A stretch of 64,000 bases of DNA from Bosea sp. BIWAKO-01 (GCF_001748145.1 NZ_BCQA01000001.1:1609501-1673500), one strand, 5' to 3'; shown: positions 29,321 through 38,222, counted from the first letter of the stretch. A program made the numbers and translations. The notes: generated by a model not told the origin, from the sequence alone.

Positions 29321-29506
29321 ATGGCACTGATCACAACCCTCAGCGCATTGCTGCGGGACTGGCTCGACCGGGCCTTTCCCACAGCGCTCGCGCCCTCTTC
29401 GCCCCCGGAGCGAGCGGACGAAGACGAGAACACACGACGCTCCATCAACGACGTGACGCTGGAACAGCTCGGCATCTCGCACTGGTCCTGCCACACGCTC
29501 CTCTGA
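29321..29506 (+). CDS. Small hypothetical protein just upstream of metN
   Basis: A 61-residue ORF starting 13 bp after the previous stop and ending 4-7 bp before metN. It has an N-terminal amphipathic helix (ITTLSALLRDWLDRAF), a Pro/Glu-rich linker and a C-terminal SINDVTLEQLGISHWSCHTLL-type end containing the only Cys. The ribosome-binding site (GGACAGG) is weak, so translation may be coupled. Function unknown. Confidence 0.5.
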   Translation: MALITTLSALLRDWLDRAFPTALAPSSPPERADEDENTRRSINDVTLEQLGISHWSCHTLL

Positions 29507-29513
29507 GGTTATG

Positions 29514-30620
29514 ATGAACGCTCTCGTGAAGCCCGATGCCTTCAGCGTCGGTGCCAACCCCGTCTTCAGTTCCGAACCCGCGATCCGGTTCGAGAATGTC
29601 GGCAAGGTCTTCTCCGGCCGCTCCGGGCAAGGCGCCGTGACCGCGCTCTCGGGCATCGATCTCACCGTGCCGCGTAGCGCAATCCTTGGCGTGATCGGCC
29701 GCTCCGGCGCCGGCAAGTCCACGCTGATCCGGCTGGTCAACGGCCTGGAGCGAGCGAGCTCCGGCCGCATCCTGATCGAGGATGAGGATGTCACCGGCCT
29801 GACCGAAGCCGGTTGGCGGGCGCGCCGCCGGACGATCGGCATGATCTTCCAGCACTTCAACCTGCTCTCGTCTCGCACGGTCTTCGACAATGTCGCGCTG
29901 CCGCTGGAAATCGCCGGCGCGCCAAAGGCCGAGATCGAACGCCAGGTCACGCGGCTGCTCGATCTCGTTGGCCTGTCCGAGAAGCGCGAGCGCTATCCGG
30001 CCGAACTCTCCGGCGGCCAGAAGCAGCGCGTCGGTATCGCCCGCGCGCTTTCGACCGAGCCGAAGGTGCTGCTCTGCGACGAGGCGACCTCGGCGCTGGA
30101 CCCCGAGACCACACAGTCGATCCTCGGCCTGCTGAAGCGGGTCAATCGCGAGCTCGGCATCACCATCCTGCTGATCACCCACGAGATTCCGGTGATCAAG
30201 GAGATCTGCGACCGCGTTGCGGTGATCGAGGGCGGGCGCATCGTCGAGGAAGGCGAGACCTTCACCGTCTTCACCCAGCCCAGGCATCCGACCACCGCGC
30301 GTTTCGTCGAGACGGTGACCGGCGTCGAACTTCCCGCCCATCTCGCGGGCCGGGTCAGGCCGGAGGCACGTCCTGGCGACAGCGCCCTGCTGCGCATCAC
30401 CTTCATCGGCGAGAATGCGACAGCCCCGGTGATCAGCCGGCTGAGCTCGATCGTCGGCGTCGATGTCAACATCCTGGCCGGACGGATCGATGCCATCGCG
30501 GGCCAGCCCTTTGGCAGCCTGCTCGTCTCGGTCACGGCCCATGAGCCGGAACTCGCTGCCGTGCTCGGCGCCCTGAAGAGCCTCGAACTCAAGGCGGAGG
30601 TTATCGGCCATGTCTCCTGA
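29514..30620 (+). CDS. metN: Methionine ABC transporter ATP-binding protein
   Basis: A 368-residue MetN. The nucleotide-binding domain has Walker A GRSGAGKST, FQHFNLLSSRTVFDNVALPLE, signature LSGGQKQRVGIARA and Walker B VLLCDEATSALDPETT. A C-terminal NIL/ACT-like domain (about 280-365) is where excess methionine binds and inhibits transport in E. coli MetN. Two adjacent ATGs (29511, 29514) are possible; the second has better spacing from GAGG. metI overlaps its end by 11 bp. Confidence 0.95.
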   Translation: MNALVKPDAFSVGANPVFSSEPAIRFENVGKVFSGRSGQGAVTALSGIDLTVPRSAILGVIGRSGAGKSTLIRLVNGLERASSGRILIEDEDVTGLTEAGWRARRRTIGMIFQHFNLLSSRTVFDNVALPLEIAGAPKAEIERQVTRLLDLVGLSEKRERYPAELSGGQKQRVGIARALSTEPKVLLCDEATSALDPETTQSILGLLKRVNRELGITILLITHEIPVIKEICDRVAVIEGGRIVEEGETFTVFTQPRHPTTARFVETVTGVELPAHLAGRVRPEARPGDSALLRITFIGENATAPVISRLSSIVGVDVNILAGRIDAIAGQPFGSLLVSVTAHEPELAAVLGALKSLELKAEVIGHVS

Positions 30621-31275
30621 ACTCATCCGCCTCATCGCCCAGGCGACCGCCGACACGCTGCTCATGGTTGCAGTCGCTGCCGGGATCGGAACGCTGATCG
30701 GCCTGCCCCTCGGCGTCTTCCTGGCGACCAGCAAACGTGGCGAGCTCTTCGCCGCGCCCGCCGTCAACGCCGTGCTCGGCATGCTCGTCAACGCCACGCG
30801 CTCGACGCCCTTCATCATCCTCGTTGTCGCGATCATCCCCTTCACCCGGCTGCTCGCTGGCACCTCGATCGGCACCAATGCCGCCATGGTCCCCCTCACC
30901 GTCGCGGCCGCTCCGTTCATCGCCCGACTGATCGAGGGCGCCATCCGCGAAGTCGATCAGGGCCTGGTCGAGGCGGCGCGCGCCATGGGGGCGAGCCCGC
31001 TGCAGATCGTGCGCAAGGTTCTGGTGCCCGAGGCACTGCCGGCGATCACACTCGGCCTGACACTGGCCATCGTCAGCCTGATCGGCTTCTCGGCCATGGT
31101 CGGCGCAGTCGGTGGCGGCGGCCTCGGCGATCTCGGCATCCGCTACGGCTACCAGCGCTTCATGCCGGACGTGATGGCCGTCGTCGTCGCCGTGCTGATC
31201 GTCCTCGTCCAGACCGTGCAGAGCATCGGCGACCGGCTTGCCGGCCACCTCAACAAGCGCCTGCGCCACGCCTGA
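30610..31275 (+). CDS. metI: Methionine ABC transporter permease
   Basis: A 221-residue permease with about five transmembrane helices. It contains MLVNATRSTPFIILVVAIIP, a MetI hallmark, and an EAA loop VDQGLVEAARAMGASPLQIV. GFSAMVGAVGGGGLGDLGIRYGYQRF is also highly typical. It starts inside the end of metN, consistent with coupled translation. Confidence 0.95.
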   Translation: MSPELIRLIAQATADTLLMVAVAAGIGTLIGLPLGVFLATSKRGELFAAPAVNAVLGMLVNATRSTPFIILVVAIIPFTRLLAGTSIGTNAAMVPLTVAAAPFIARLIEGAIREVDQGLVEAARAMGASPLQIVRKVLVPEALPAITLGLTLAIVSLIGFSAMVGAVGGGGLGDLGIRYGYQRFMPDVMAVVVAVLIVLVQTVQSIGDRLAGHLNKRLRHA

Positions 31276-31318
31276 GCCAATCCGTCCCCAACAGTTCAAA
31301 CACCCGCAAGGAAACATC

Positions 31319-32119
31319 ATGTCGATCAATCTGACCCGCCGCGCCGCGCTTGCCGCCTCCAGCCTCGCGCTTCTCCTCTCGGTACCGGCCCTCGCCCAGC
31401 AGAATCAGACGCTGCGCATCGGCGTCTCGCCCGGCCCGCATGCCGAAATCCTCGAGAAGGTGAAGCCGATCGCCGCCAAGAAGGGCCTCGATATCAAGAT
31501 CGTCGAGTTCTCCGACTATGTCGTGCCGAACCAGGCGCTGGATGCAGGCGAACTGGAGGCCAACTCCTTCCAGCACCAGCCCTATCTCGACAATCAGGTG
31601 AAGGACCGCGGCTACAAGCTCGTCAGCGTCGGCCTGACCGTGAACTTCCCGCTCGGGATCTATTCGTCGAAGTACAAGAGCTGGGCCGAGATTCCGGATG
31701 GTGCAACAGTCGCCATCCAGAACGATCCGACCAATGGCGGCCGCTCGCTGCTGCTGCTGCAGGACAAGGACGTGATCAAGCTGAAGGACGGCGTCGGCGT
31801 GAAGCCGAGCGTCGCCGACATCACGGCCAATCCGAAGAAGCTGAAGATCATCGAGATCGATGCGGCGCAGGCGCCGCGCTCGCTTGCCGATGTCGGGGCC
31901 GCCTCGATCAACACCAACTACGCAGTCGACGCCAAGATCGAGCCGACCTCGGCCATCCTGCGCGAAGACCCGAAGGGCCCCTATGTCAACGTCATCGCCG
32001 TGCGCGAGGCGGACAAGGACAAGCCCTGGGTCAAGACCCTGGTCGAAGCCTATCACTCACCCGAAATCAAGGCCTTCGTCACCGAGCGCTTCAAAGGCAA
32101 CGTGCTCGCTGGCTGGTGA
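31319..32119 (+). CDS. metQ: Methionine-binding protein (NlpA family)
   Basis: A 266-residue substrate-binding protein with a signal peptide ending LSVPALAQ. There is no lipobox cysteine, so it is probably a free periplasmic protein rather than a lipoprotein. Family motifs are IGVSPGPHAEIL, FSDYVVPNQALDAGELEANSFQHQPYL (in two parts), VAIQNDPTNGGRSLLLLQ and INTNYAVDA. It would bind D/L-methionine or related sulfur amino acids. AAGGA precedes the ATG. A strong terminator follows. Confidence 0.95.
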   Translation: MSINLTRRAALAASSLALLLSVPALAQQNQTLRIGVSPGPHAEILEKVKPIAAKKGLDIKIVEFSDYVVPNQALDAGELEANSFQHQPYLDNQVKDRGYKLVSVGLTVNFPLGIYSSKYKSWAEIPDGATVAIQNDPTNGGRSLLLLQDKDVIKLKDGVGVKPSVADITANPKKLKIIEIDAAQAPRSLADVGAASINTNYAVDAKIEPTSAILREDPKGPYVNVIAVREADKDKPWVKTLVEAYHSPEIKAFVTERFKGNVLAGW

Positions 32120-32166
32120 CCTCAATCGTTCCTCCCACCTGGTCACGCGTTGCGGCCAGGCACCTG

Positions 32167-32199
32167 CCCCGGATGCGCGAGCATCCGGGGTTTTTCTTT
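32167..32199 (+). terminator. Strong intrinsic terminator of the met operon
   Basis: CCCCGGATGC and GCATCCGGGG form a perfect 10-bp stem around GCGA, followed by TTTTTCTTT. It is the clearest Rho-independent terminator in the window. Confidence 0.92.
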
Positions 32200-32277
32200 G
32201 CAGACAAGATAGACCGGGCCTGCCGCGGTGCAGGCGGCTATGATGGCGCAGGATTACCGTGATCAGAGGAGGAGATC

Positions 32278-32673
32278 ATGCGTTGCCTGCCGCTTGCCGC
32301 CTGCGTCCTCGCCTCGCTGCCGGCCGCCGCCCAGACGGAGCGTCTGGCACGCCCCGAGCTTGTGCTCAAGACCGTGATTCCGGGAATGCCGACCGGTCTC
32401 CAGCAGGAAATCAGGGTGATGACCGCCATGATCAAGCCGGGAGACAGGACACCGTTCCATACCCACCGTTTCCCGGTGACGGTCCATGTCGTCGAAGGCG
32501 CCTTCACCCTGGAAATGCAGGGACGTACGGCCGTGACGGTGAAGGCCGGCGAATCGCTGGTCGAGCCGCCGAACGTCAAGATGACCGGCTACAACCGCGG
32601 CAACGAAATGCTGAAGGTGGTGATCTTCTATGTCAGCGAGCCGGACACGCCGTTCCTGGATCCGGTTCGCTAG
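32278..32673 (+). CDS. Secreted cupin-domain protein
   Basis: A 131-residue protein with a signal peptide (about 1-19) and a single cupin barrel. The metal-binding motif is TPFHTHRFPVTVHVVEGAF (two His, one His/Glu position), with PPNVKMTGYNRG in the second cupin motif, where the usual His is replaced. AGGAGG lies 5 nt upstream. Function unknown. Confidence 0.8.
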   Translation: MRCLPLAACVLASLPAAAQTERLARPELVLKTVIPGMPTGLQQEIRVMTAMIKPGDRTPFHTHRFPVTVHVVEGAFTLEMQGRTAVTVKAGESLVEPPNVKMTGYNRGNEMLKVVIFYVSEPDTPFLDPVR

Positions 32674-32688
32674 AAACCCGACAGCGTC

Positions 32689-32785
32689 GGATCATCAGAC
32701 CGGATCTTTCGGTCCGATGATCCAAGCATCTGTATTTTCGTCACCTTTCCCGAAAGGCGCAATCCGCATTTCGGGGCGGTGCCTG
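32689..32785 (-). repeat. Dispersed ~100-bp palindromic element, copy 1 (RIME-like)
   Basis: In minus orientation it begins near CGCCCCGAAATGCGGATTGC, then CTTTCGGGAAAG, and ends with the palindrome GATCATCGGACCG ... CGGTCTGATGATC. Two further copies lie at 56051-56150 and 63561-63660. Such elements are common between genes in this order. Confidence 0.8.
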
Positions 32786-32813
32786 GGCCCGCTGCCGGGC
32801 GATTGCGCCTGCC

Positions 32814-35015
32814 TTACTGCGAGATCTTGCCGAGGGCGAAGAACTGGGTCTCGCCGGAGGAATCGTCGACACCGTCATTGTCGGTGACAACGAAGAGATT
32901 GCCGGCCTTATCGACAGCCATGCCCTCGACCTTGTCGAGACCATAGCCGCCAGCTTTCATCAGATCTGGCGTGAGATCGCGCAGCGACTTCTTCTCGACG
33001 GTCGGGATGGCGGCGGCGCCGATAGCGGCTGGCGTCAGACCCTTGACCGAGAAGGTGGCCAGCGTCTTTACCGCCTTGGCGCCGAAGAGATTGTCGCGCT
33101 CAATCACGGCAAAGGTCTCGTTGCCGAGATAGGTCAACTCCGACAGGCCCATCCAGGCACCGGCGGCCGGAGCCGTCAGCGGGTAATGCAGCACGCCCCA
33201 CTGCTTGCTGGCCGGCTTGTAGGACAGAATCTTGGTCTTGCCCTTGGGATCATCCTTCCATTCGCGCTGCACGGCGAGCCAGACGGTCTCGTCCGCGCCC
33301 TCGCCGGTCACCGTCACGCCCTCGAAGCCGAAGCGCACCGCATGCTTGTCGAGCTCTTCGGGAAGGTGGATCTCCTCCTCGATCTCACCCTTTGCGGTCG
33401 CCCGCAGCAGGATGTTGCGGGTCGGCTTGTCCTTGATCTCGGGATTGCCTTCCGAAGCCAGCCAGAAGCCGCCATTGGCCCGGGTCGCGATCCCTTCCAG
33501 GTCATAGGAGGCGGGCTTGCCATCCTTGGTCACAGTCAGTCCGGCGACGATCCTGGCCGGCTTCTGCGTGGTGTCGATCTCGAGGATGCGGGACGGCGTA
33601 TAGGCGCTGTCGGTCACCGCAAAGAGAGGGCCAGCCGTGCTGCCATGGGCGGCAAGTCCGGAAAGGGCGCCCCAGCCGATCGGCAGCCCCTCATGATCCT
33701 GCGAGACGATCGTCGGATAGGCGGCCGGGCCTTCGTTGCGCTCATAGATGGTCACTGCGGAACGGGCGCCGCCCTTCTCGCCGACATCGGTCTCGGAGGC
33801 CGAAACGAGCAGATTGCGCTGCGGGATGGCAAGCAGGCCTTCCGGACCGATGCCACCCGGCAGGGCCTGGAGGTAACGCGGTGCTTTCCCGGCGCCCTCG
33901 TCCTTGAAGACCAATACGAGGGAGGCGCGCTCGAGGCCGACGAAGATCAGCTTGTCATTGCCGTAGGTGCCGACCTCGATCCCTTCCGGCTCGCTGCCCT
34001 TCGCGGCCGAGCGCTTTTCCGGATAATGGCCGTGACGCATGGCGATATGGTCGACCATCGCCGCCGAATCGAACTCGATCGTGCCGTCCTTGCGGAAGAT
34101 GGTGAAGCCGCGCGAGCCCCCCTTCCAATCGCCTTCATTGGCGGTGACGAAGCGCTCGGTGTCGATCCAGCGCACCGCGTCCGGCTCGCGGGCGACGCCC
34201 TTGAGTTCCTCGACCGGCTTGATCTCGCCGTCGCGGGTCTTGTCGATGTTCTTCAGATCGACGGTGCCGGCGGAGAAATGGGTGACGATCTTGCCGGTCT
34301 TGGTGTCGACGATGGCGAGGTGGTTGTTCTCCTGCATCGTCACCACGGCAAGGCCGTCCAGGTTGACGTCGACGAATTCCGGTTCCGGGTCGGTCGGTTC
34401 GACGGCGGCAATGCCCGTCAGGTCGACCACCTGACGTGAGGCGCAGTCGGCGCCGCCATCCTTGATGCCGACCAGGGTCAGGTTGCCGGCGGGCAGTTGC
34501 GGCAGCGCACCCTTGTTCAGCTTCTCGTCGCGCTCGTTCTCGATGACGATGGCGAGCTTACCCTTGTCCTTGGTCAGCGTGATCGAATCCGGCTGGCCGC
34601 CGAGCTCGCATTTGGCAACGACCTGCCGCGCCTTGAGATCGACCGTGGCAAGATGCCCGGCCGGCTCCTTGAAATTGTCGCCGGAGGTGACGACCACGAC
34701 GAAGGCCTTGTCGCCAAGGATCACGACCGAGGTCGGCTCTCCCTCGAGCGGAATGAAGCCTGCCGGCTTCGGGGCGGAGGCCGTCGTGATGTCGATCAGG
34801 CCGAGGGCTTTCTGCTCGGCATCGGTATAGGCCAGAAGCGTTCCCGCTTCGTTGGCCGCGATGATTTCGGACACCGTCTTCTTGGACGCGTCGCGATCGG
34901 CCGGCAGGTTGAGCGGCACGGAGAAGGTCGCGACACGGTTGAACATCGGCTCGGCCAGAGCCGTTCCGCCAAGCAGGACCGAGGCGAGAGCCGCGAGAAC
35001 GAGTGAGGTGCGCAT
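32814..35015 (-). CDS. Periplasmic phytase/esterase-like beta-propeller protein
   Basis: A 733-residue secreted protein with a signal peptide MRTSLVLAALASVLLGGTALA. The N-terminal half (about 30-400) resembles the choice-of-anchor-I beta-propeller type. It includes FVTANEGDWKGGSRGFTIF and EPEGIEVGTYGNDKLIFVGLE. The C-terminal half (about 420-733) matches the esterase-like activity of phytase family, with YDLEGIATRANGGFWLASEG and DKVEGMAVDKAGNLFVVTDNDG. Several acidic clusters could bind calcium. Start chosen with AGGA upstream. A degenerate Pho box lies 62 bp upstream, which would fit phosphate scavenging. Confidence 0.85.
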   Translation of the reverse strand: MRTSLVLAALASVLLGGTALAEPMFNRVATFSVPLNLPADRDASKKTVSEIIAANEAGTLLAYTDAEQKALGLIDITTASAPKPAGFIPLEGEPTSVVILGDKAFVVVVTSGDNFKEPAGHLATVDLKARQVVAKCELGGQPDSITLTKDKGKLAIVIENERDEKLNKGALPQLPAGNLTLVGIKDGGADCASRQVVDLTGIAAVEPTDPEPEFVDVNLDGLAVVTMQENNHLAIVDTKTGKIVTHFSAGTVDLKNIDKTRDGEIKPVEELKGVAREPDAVRWIDTERFVTANEGDWKGGSRGFTIFRKDGTIEFDSAAMVDHIAMRHGHYPEKRSAAKGSEPEGIEVGTYGNDKLIFVGLERASLVLVFKDEGAGKAPRYLQALPGGIGPEGLLAIPQRNLLVSASETDVGEKGGARSAVTIYERNEGPAAYPTIVSQDHEGLPIGWGALSGLAAHGSTAGPLFAVTDSAYTPSRILEIDTTQKPARIVAGLTVTKDGKPASYDLEGIATRANGGFWLASEGNPEIKDKPTRNILLRATAKGEIEEEIHLPEELDKHAVRFGFEGVTVTGEGADETVWLAVQREWKDDPKGKTKILSYKPASKQWGVLHYPLTAPAAGAWMGLSELTYLGNETFAVIERDNLFGAKAVKTLATFSVKGLTPAAIGAAAIPTVEKKSLRDLTPDLMKAGGYGLDKVEGMAVDKAGNLFVVTDNDGVDDSSGETQFFALGKISQ

Positions 35016-35076
35016 GGGGCGATCCTGTTCCGTGGGGCAACAAAACTGTGCAGGCCGCATCAGCTATTGAGTGCGC

Positions 35077-35094
35077 ACGACAGTTTCGTGACGC
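35077..35094 (-). promoter_or_regulatory. Candidate Pho box before the phytase-like gene
   Basis: The minus strand reads GCGTCAC-GAAA-CTGTCGT: two 7-bp half-sites 11 bp apart, matching CTGTCAT at 4 and 6 of 7 positions. Confidence 0.4.
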
Positions 35095-35175
35095 TTTCCC
35101 CGATCGGAGCCCGCGCTCCCCCATTGGGCCGCGAACAAGACGCCCCCGCCACGTAATGGCTTTGTGAAAACAGCA

Positions 35176-35207
35176 CGACGCCCTCCGGCGGGGGCCGGAA
35201 GGCGTCG
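35176..35207 (-). terminator. Terminator of the small membrane-protein gene
   Basis: On the minus strand CGACGCC, TCCGGC and GCCGGA, GGCGTCG form a 13-bp stem with one mismatch around CCCC, followed by TGCTGTTTTC. Confidence 0.7.
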
Positions 35208-35232
35208 AGTTGGAGATGCCTGCTGCTTACGT

Positions 35233-35643
35233 TCAGGCGGCGGCGACGGCGGCGGCGGTCGAGCGCTTGAAGCCGATGATCTCGAGTTCGGTGACGATCG
35301 CGACCGCTGCAGCCTGCGCCAGCACGAAGGCGATGCCGAGCCCGGTCGGCGCAAACCAGCCGGCAACCAGGATCAGGATGCTGTCGGCGATCCAGAGGAG
35401 GTTGATGCCAATCACCGCATAGACGGCGACCCGCGGCAGGGTCTCGCGACTGGAGAAGAGCGCAAGCAGCGCGGCGCAGGGGAGCAGCACCAGGCCGGCG
35501 CCGCGGAGGAAAGCCTCGGGGAAGCCGAGCAATTCGGCGAGCGGCGCAGCAGCGAAGGCGAGCAGCAGGCCGGTGGCGGCGCAGGCAGCGGCATCGAGAG
35601 CAAGGGCATTGCGGAGAAAGCGCGAGGACTGGATCGAGGACAT
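35233..35643 (-). CDS. Four-helix membrane protein of unknown function
   Basis: A 136-residue protein with four predicted transmembrane helices, roughly at 15-35, 45-65, 72-92 and 98-120. No catalytic motif is visible. The start is set at MSSIQSSRF because the frame upstream is not supported. It is divergent from an XRE regulator across 142 bp and is probably its target. Confidence 0.75.
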   Translation of the reverse strand: MSSIQSSRFLRNALALDAAACAATGLLLAFAAAPLAELLGFPEAFLRGAGLVLLPCAALLALFSSRETLPRVAVYAVIGINLLWIADSILILVAGWFAPTGLGIAFVLAQAAAVAIVTELEIIGFKRSTAAAVAAA

Positions 35644-35785
35644 GGCGTGGTCTCCTTGGTGTGAGCCCGTTCCGGCGGCCGGCCTGGGCTGTTGATGTTG
35701 GAGCCATGCTGACGCTGTCGTGTCGGCCCGTCGATTAAGCGAGAGGTAATTGGAACGAACCGACAGCCCGGATAGGTTTCTCGCC

Positions 35786-36622
35786 ATGAACAAGCATCAT
35801 CAACCCACCGTCGGCCACCTCATCCGCGACTGGCGCCAGCTGCGCCGGCTAAGCCAACTCGACCTCGCGCTCGAAGCGGAGATCTCCCAGAAGCATCTCA
35901 GCTTCATCGAGAGCGGCCGCTCGGCGCCGAGCCGCGACATGGTTCTGCACCTGGCGGAGTATCTCGCCGTGCCGCTGCGCGAGCGTAACGCCCTGCTGCT
36001 CGCCGCGGGCTATGCCCCGGTCTATCTCGAACGGTCGCTGGAGGATCCGAGCTTGCAGGCAGCCAAGTCGGCGATCGATCTCGTGCTGAAAGGTCACGAG
36101 CCCTATCCGGCCGTCGCGGTCGACCGGCATTGGACGTTGCTTGCCGCGAATGCCGCGGTGACACCTCTGCTCGGCCTTGTCGCGGATGCCGAACTGCTGC
36201 GCCCACCCGTCAACGTGCTGAGGCTCAGCCTGCATCCCGGCGGGCTCGCCCCCTTCATCGTCAATCTCGCGGAATGGCGAAGCCATCTGATCGCAAGGCT
36301 GAGGCAGCAGATCAGGGCGACGGCCGATCCGATCCTGGCCGATCTCCTCGTCGAGCTGCTGACCTATCCGGCGCCGCCTCAGCCCACTCGCAAGGGCCAC
36401 GCGCCGGACCACGAGGCGGAAGCTGCCATCGTCGTGCCGATGCAGCTGAAGGTCGGCGACCAGGTGCTCTCCCTGATTTCGACGACAACCGTCTTCGGCA
36501 CGCCGGTCGACATCACGCTGTCGGAACTGGCCCTGGAAACCTTCTTTCCGGCCGATGCGGAGACGGCCGAGGCGCTGCGGGCGATGGCAATCGCATCCGC
36601 GGACCGATCCGGAGCAGCGTGA
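35786..36622 (+). CDS. XRE-family regulator with MmyB-like ligand-binding domain
   Basis: A 278-residue regulator. The N-terminal helix-turn-helix is LRRLSQLDLALEAEISQKHLS with FIESGRSAPSRDMV, typical of the XRE family. The region from about 100 to 260 (PYPAVAVDRHWTLLAANAA, VNVLRLSLHPGGLAP, STTTVFGTPVDITLSEL) matches MmyB-like PAS-type domains that bind fatty-acid-like ligands. It likely controls the divergent membrane-protein gene. Start chosen at MNKHHQP; an upstream TTG frame is less likely. Confidence 0.9.
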   Translation: MNKHHQPTVGHLIRDWRQLRRLSQLDLALEAEISQKHLSFIESGRSAPSRDMVLHLAEYLAVPLRERNALLLAAGYAPVYLERSLEDPSLQAAKSAIDLVLKGHEPYPAVAVDRHWTLLAANAAVTPLLGLVADAELLRPPVNVLRLSLHPGGLAPFIVNLAEWRSHLIARLRQQIRATADPILADLLVELLTYPAPPQPTRKGHAPDHEAEAAIVVPMQLKVGDQVLSLISTTTVFGTPVDITLSELALETFFPADAETAEALRAMAIASADRSGAA

Positions 36623-36631
36623 ACTTTTCCG

Positions 36632-36656
36632 GGAACCTTTGCCCGTTCCAGCCGTT
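36632..36656 (+). promoter_or_regulatory. EcfG-type general-stress promoter of csbD
   Basis: GGAAC (36632-36636) and CGTT (36653-36656) are separated by exactly 16 bp, the consensus for the alphaproteobacterial EcfG sigma factor. The csbD start is 56 bp downstream. Confidence 0.75.
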
Positions 36657-36711
36657 TCCTCAGCACAAGTCGCTGATGCGACATGCGTTTTTTAACAGAG
36701 GAACACGACCC

Positions 36712-36903
36712 ATGGGCAGCACCGCGGACAAGATCAAGGGCATGGCCAACGAGGCCGCTGGCAACGTCAAGCAGGGCGTCGGCAAGGCGATGAACAAGCC
36801 GGGGCTTCAGGCCGAAGGGATTGCGCAGGAGCGCAAGGGCGAGGCCCAGCAGGCCGTTGGTAAAGCCAAGGATGCGGTCAAGAAAGTGATCGACAAGGCC
36901 TGA
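36712..36903 (+). CDS. CsbD-family stress protein
   Basis: A 63-residue hydrophilic helical protein. The N-terminal GSTADKIKGMANEAAGNVKQG and the later QAEGIAQERKGEAQQAVG are family signatures. Probably a general-stress protein of unknown molecular role. An EcfG-type promoter lies upstream and a terminator follows. Confidence 0.92.
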   Translation: MGSTADKIKGMANEAAGNVKQGVGKAMNKPGLQAEGIAQERKGEAQQAVGKAKDAVKKVIDKA

Positions 36904-36925
36904 TCTCCATCAGGCCGGCGATCTG

Positions 36926-36960
36926 AAAGGCGGGTGCCCCGGATGGGTCGCCCGCCTTTT
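36926..36960. terminator. Bidirectional terminator between csbD and dnaJ
   Basis: AAAGGCGGG and CCCGCCTTTT flank a loop region, giving T-runs on the plus strand and, as complement, on the minus strand. It lies between convergent genes. Confidence 0.75.
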
Positions 36961-36978
36961 CAATTGCGGAGCCCGCCC

Positions 36979-38121
36979 TCAGGCCGCGCCGCCGCTCATA
37001 CCGCCCAGGAATTCCTTGACACGACCGAAGAAGCCGGCAGTTTCCGGGTGGGTTGCGCCGGAGCATTCGCGCTCGAACTCGAGCAGCAATTCGCGCTGAC
37101 GCGCCGTCAGCTTCTGCGGCGTCTCGACCACGACCTCGATATAGAGATCCCCGACCTCGCGCGAGCGCAGCACGCTCATGCCCTTGCCCTTGAGCCGGAA
37201 CTGCTTGCCGTTCTGGGTGCCCTCGGGAATTTTGACCCGTGCCTTCTCGCCGGTCAGCGTCGGGACTTCGATCTCGCCGCCGAGAGCCGCCGAGGTGAGG
37301 CCAAGCGGCACCCGGCAGAACAGATCGGCCCCGTCGCGCTGGAAGATCGCGTGCGGCTTGATCGACAGGAAGATGTAGAGATCGCCTGCCGGCCCGCCGC
37401 GCAGGCCAGCCTCGCCCTCACCGGCAAGCCGGATGCGGGTGCCGTCCTCGACGCCGGCCGGAATGTTGACCGACAGCGTGCGCTCGCGAGTGACGCGCCC
37501 GGCGCCCGAGCAATTCTTGCAGGGGTCATCGATGACTTCACCGCGCCCGTTGCAGGTCGGGCAGGTGCGCTCCACCGAGAAGAAGCCCTGATTGGCGCGC
37601 ACGCGGCCATGGCCGCCGCAGGTCGGGCACTGGCGCGACGTCGAGCCCGGCTTGGCGCCGGTCCCGGAGCAGGATTCGCAGGCAATCGAGGTCGGTACGC
37701 GGATCGATGCGCTCTTGCCGGCGAAGGCGTCCTCCAGCCCGATTTCGAGATTGTAGCGGAGATCGGCACCGCGTTCGCGGCCATTGGCTCCGCGTGGTCC
37801 ACCGCGGCCCCGCGCATCGCCGAAGAAGGAATCGAAGATGTCCGACATGAAGTCGGAGAAATCGGCTCCGCCGCCGGGACCACCGCCGCCATTCTCAAAG
37901 GCCTGGTGGCCGTAGCGATCATAGGCGCCACGCTTCTGGCCGTCGGCAAGCACCTGATAGGCCTCGTTCAGTTCCTTGAACTTGGCCTCGGCCCCCTTGT
38001 CGCCGGGATGGCGATCGGGATGGCATTGCATGGCGAGCTTGCGGAAAGCACTCTTGAGCTCCGCCTCGTTAGCCGTCTTCGAGACGCCGAGGATCTCGTA
38101 GTAGTCGCGTTTGGACATCAA
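36979..38121 (-). CDS. dnaJ: Chaperone DnaJ
   Basis: DnaK co-chaperone of 380 residues. The J domain (about 1-70) has the HPD motif in [13 protein letters not shown] Gly-rich region follows, then the zinc-finger domain with four CxxCxGxG-type repeats ([42 protein letters not shown]). The C-terminal substrate-binding domains follow ([17 protein letters not shown]). It is 150 bp downstream of dnaK on the same strand, with two palindromes between. Confidence 0.98.
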   Translation of the reverse strand: MMSKRDYYEILGVSKTANEAELKSAFRKLAMQCHPDRHPGDKGAEAKFKELNEAYQVLADGQKRGAYDRYGHQAFENGGGGPGGGADFSDFMSDIFDSFFGDARGRGGPRGANGRERGADLRYNLEIGLEDAFAGKSASIRVPTSIACESCSGTGAKPGSTSRQCPTCGGHGRVRANQGFFSVERTCPTCNGRGEVIDDPCKNCSGAGRVTRERTLSVNIPAGVEDGTRIRLAGEGEAGLRGGPAGDLYIFLSIKPHAIFQRDGADLFCRVPLGLTSAALGGEIEVPTLTGEKARVKIPEGTQNGKQFRLKGKGMSVLRSREVGDLYIEVVVETPQKLTARQRELLLEFERECSGATHPETAGFFGRVKEFLGGMSGGAA

Positions 38122-38150
38122 ACAGCCACCCCTTCGTTCTTCTCGGCATC

Positions 38151-38172
38151 ATGGCCGGGGGAACCCGACCAT
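38151..38172. repeat. REP-like palindrome, dnaK-dnaJ gap, unit 1
   Basis: ATGGCCGGG and CCCGACCAT arms around GGAA with one mismatch. Related to the unit at 38223-38244. Confidence 0.6.
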
Positions 38173-38222
38173 GTTCGTCAGAAGAACGACATTTCCCTTG
38201 CAAGAGGCCCTTCCCGAACGAG

